Assembly: GCF_014898055.3 (NCBI RefSeq)
Contig: NW_023601433.1
Location: 84,701,106-84,765,105 of the forward strand
DNA: 64,000 bases
From: Talpa occidentalis
Taxonomy: Eukaryota; Chordata; Mammalia; Eulipotyphla; Talpidae
Direction: 5' to 3'
The translations under genes and the position numbers were made by a program. The stretch's first letter is position 1. Every line of letters starts with the position of its first letter. Below, piece by piece: positions 51,201-54,200 of this stretch. Under the pieces are notes generated by a model. The model was not told where the DNA came from. It did no database searches and was given only the letters and a program-made list of their open reading frames with translations.

Positions 51201-54200
51201 CTTGCTCTTGTGAGCCGGCCGAGGCCTGGCCCATGCTGCTCTCCACAGGGTCCTCCATGCAGGGAGATTGGCCTCCAGTGGCACTCACTGTGATGGGCCG
51301 TCTGAGCCGCCCCATCACCGAGCCCTTGGCAGCCACTTGAGGGGTACCTGGCACAAGGGGAAGCTGAGCTGCTGGGGTGCTGGATAGCAGTTGACTTCTC
51401 AGCAGAAACAAGACTGACGACAAATTGTCTAAAGAGTCAAAGGGAGGGGCTGTAAGACGGTATCTGGGCACAGTCCAGCCAAGGCTTCTGTCTGAAGGTC
51501 CGGTCAAGGCCAGAGAGGGTGCTGGGATACCAGAGCTACACTGGAGTGGGCTGGGGATGGGGTACTCCCAGGAAGAAATGTTCTGAACTTCTACAGGTAA
51601 AGCCTTCAGCTTCACCACGAAGGGGGTTTTTGCTGAGGACCCAGTACAGGAGCCAACCCTGAGCACCCCTGTCACCATCCCCACCGCAGGCCAGTCCCCT
51701 CTAGGTCAGGTCCTGGCTTCTGCTCAGTGCCCCAGCCTGCAGTGCATACCAGTACCTTCTGCACCCTACTTCTGGTGTGCCAGATGGAGGGGAGTGGGTA
51801 GCCCAAATAACCCAAATCCACAGATGGGATTGAATCAGGGCTCTCTGTCAGGTGACAGAAATCCTAGCCTCCACCAGTTTAGGATTTTTAAAAATTTTTT
51901 TTAAGGATTTATTTATGCATACAAGAGCTGGTGTATAGACCAGAGGTGTGGCGGGGTGAGAGGATTCACCAGAGACAGAGTGGGGAACAGAACAGGCAGA
52001 CTGACTGAAATACACTGCTGAGGGGAGCAGCAGGCGAGTCAGAAGAGGTCTGCTGCACCATGTGGGTAGCTCCCTGGCTGGCCAGGGATTGAACTTGTGC
52101 TGCAGTGGCTGACGATTGCTTCATAGTGCTGAGTCTTAATCCCTTGCGCCACCAGGGAGGCCCAGTTTAGGATTTTTTGGTAATGATTTGGTCTTAACTA
52201 AAAGTGTAGATACATGGGATAGACACAGGTTGGCTTCAGGCAGGGCTCAACCCAGGCGCTCAGATGATGTCATCAATAAGCAGTCCCAAGTGAGCCCCGG
52301 TGGTACATCGTACACCATCTAAGGGGACAGTGGGCTACTGCTTTCAAATAGCCGAAAAAGCCCTGTTATTGGGTCTTGTTAGCCAGGCCTAGGTCAAGCA
52401 CCGATCGGCAGAGTGATACTGTTGCCTGTTTATAATTGCCAAGGGTAACCCCTGCCCCAGCAGTGCCTGGTGTTGTTGGCTTAGGGGCTTTGTCTTCCAG
52501 AGCATTGGCATTGGGGCAGGCAGTTAACCTCCTCTGCTTCTGTTCCCCCCAGATCAACGACGAGACAGAGCTGGAGGCCCTGTGCGCTGAGATCGCCTCC
52601 CAGCACCTGGCCATAGAGAGCCCCGAGGGTCCCAACAAGCCCTGCTGCCGGTTCACCTACCTGACCATGACGGGCGAGGAGGTGGAGCTATGCAGCCGCG
52701 GCCGGCACATCCCTGTGGTGTGAGTGGGGCACTGGCGAGGAGGCTGCCCAGGCTCGCCAGCCAGGGTGGCGGCAGCACCCATGCTGGACAATAGTGCAAG
52801 GGCCTGTGCCAGGTGACGGGAGGCCTTCACCAGCGGGAGGGATGTGGCCAGTACCACTGGGCACCAAGGTCTTCGGTGGAAGTGCTTCATTAAGAAAACA
52901 CCAGCTCTGAGATAGGTGACGCCCACAGGCAGGAGAGGAATTCACTGAGACAGGACTGGGAGTCTGGACAGCTGGGCCTGAGGCCTGGTGAGAATGGGTT
53001 GGGGAATTTCCCCCGGAACTTCGAGCAACCCCATCAGCCTCCTGGCCTTTTCCCCGGCAGGTGGGAGAACAAAGACATCTATGCGGCAGCCATCCGGAAC
53101 CTGCGGCTGCGCGAGCTGCAGAACACGGAGTGCGTGACGGCCGTGCGGGCGGGCCTGGGTGCCATCATCCCCCTGCAGCTGCTCACCACGCTCAGCCCGC
53201 TGGAGATGGAGCTGCGGACCTGCGGCCTCCCTTACATCAACCTGGAGTTCCTGAAGGTCGGTGCTGGGGAGGGGCCATCACAGCACTTCCTGTGTCCCCG
53301 CGCGCCCTCCTCATCACCTGCAGGAGGGAGTTGAGCTTCATCCCCATCTCACAGCTGAGGACACTGAAGCCATGATAGCAGGTCCTTGTCCGCACTCCCA
53401 AACCACGAAGTGGGGAGTCAAACTTCATGCCCATAGCACCTGCCTCCAGAGCCTGTGCCTTAGGCCCCCCTCCAGAGGTGCAGGCCATTCTTGCCAAGCT
53501 CCTCCCCCTCAGCTTGCTCTTGCTGGGGCCAGCTTCCCCTGGGGTGGGACCCTGCCATCCCCAGGATGCTGCTGCCAGATTGAGTTCCTGGTCCCAGTGA
53601 CTTCACCTCTACCAGGAGCAGTGACAGACCTGCCAGCGAGTGGGCCTGTGGGGGGACGCAGTCAGCCCTGCTGCTGGGCCTGGCGCCCCGCTGACATGAC
53701 ACAACCTCATGGCCACTGGCATCCTCACAGCCTCCCAGTGCCCTGTGGCCATCATTTCCCTCCTGGACCTGCCTGCGGGTTTTCTCTGGGTGGCAGAGGC
53801 CTGGGCCTGCTTACATGTGGGGCCTTTCTTTCCCAGGCCCACACGATGTACCAGGTGGGGCTGATGGAGACGGACCAGCACATTGAGTTCTTCTGGGGGG
53901 CACTGGAGATGTTCACCCAGGAGGAGCTGTGCAAATTCATCAAGTTTGCCTGCAATCAGGAACGCATCCCATTCACCTGCCCCTGCAAAGACGGGGGTCC
54001 TGACACAGCCCATGTGCCCCCATACCCCATGAAGATCGCCCCCCCAGATGGCACAGCAGGTACTGTCTTCTCCTGGATGTATTCCATGTCAGGACTCAGG
54101 CCCTTTTCTCAGTTTGGAGCTGGGACTGCTGGGCCTGCATAAGGGAGGAGGGAAAACTGAGGGGCCCCGACACCATAGCCTGGATGTTCCCAAGGGAAAA

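Noticed and set aside
53261..54142. A 293-residue open frame covering intron sequence and exon 36
   Set aside because: It shares exon 36's frame, but intron 53257-53836 is 580 bp, so retention would shift the frame from exon 35. The intron part shows no family resemblance.
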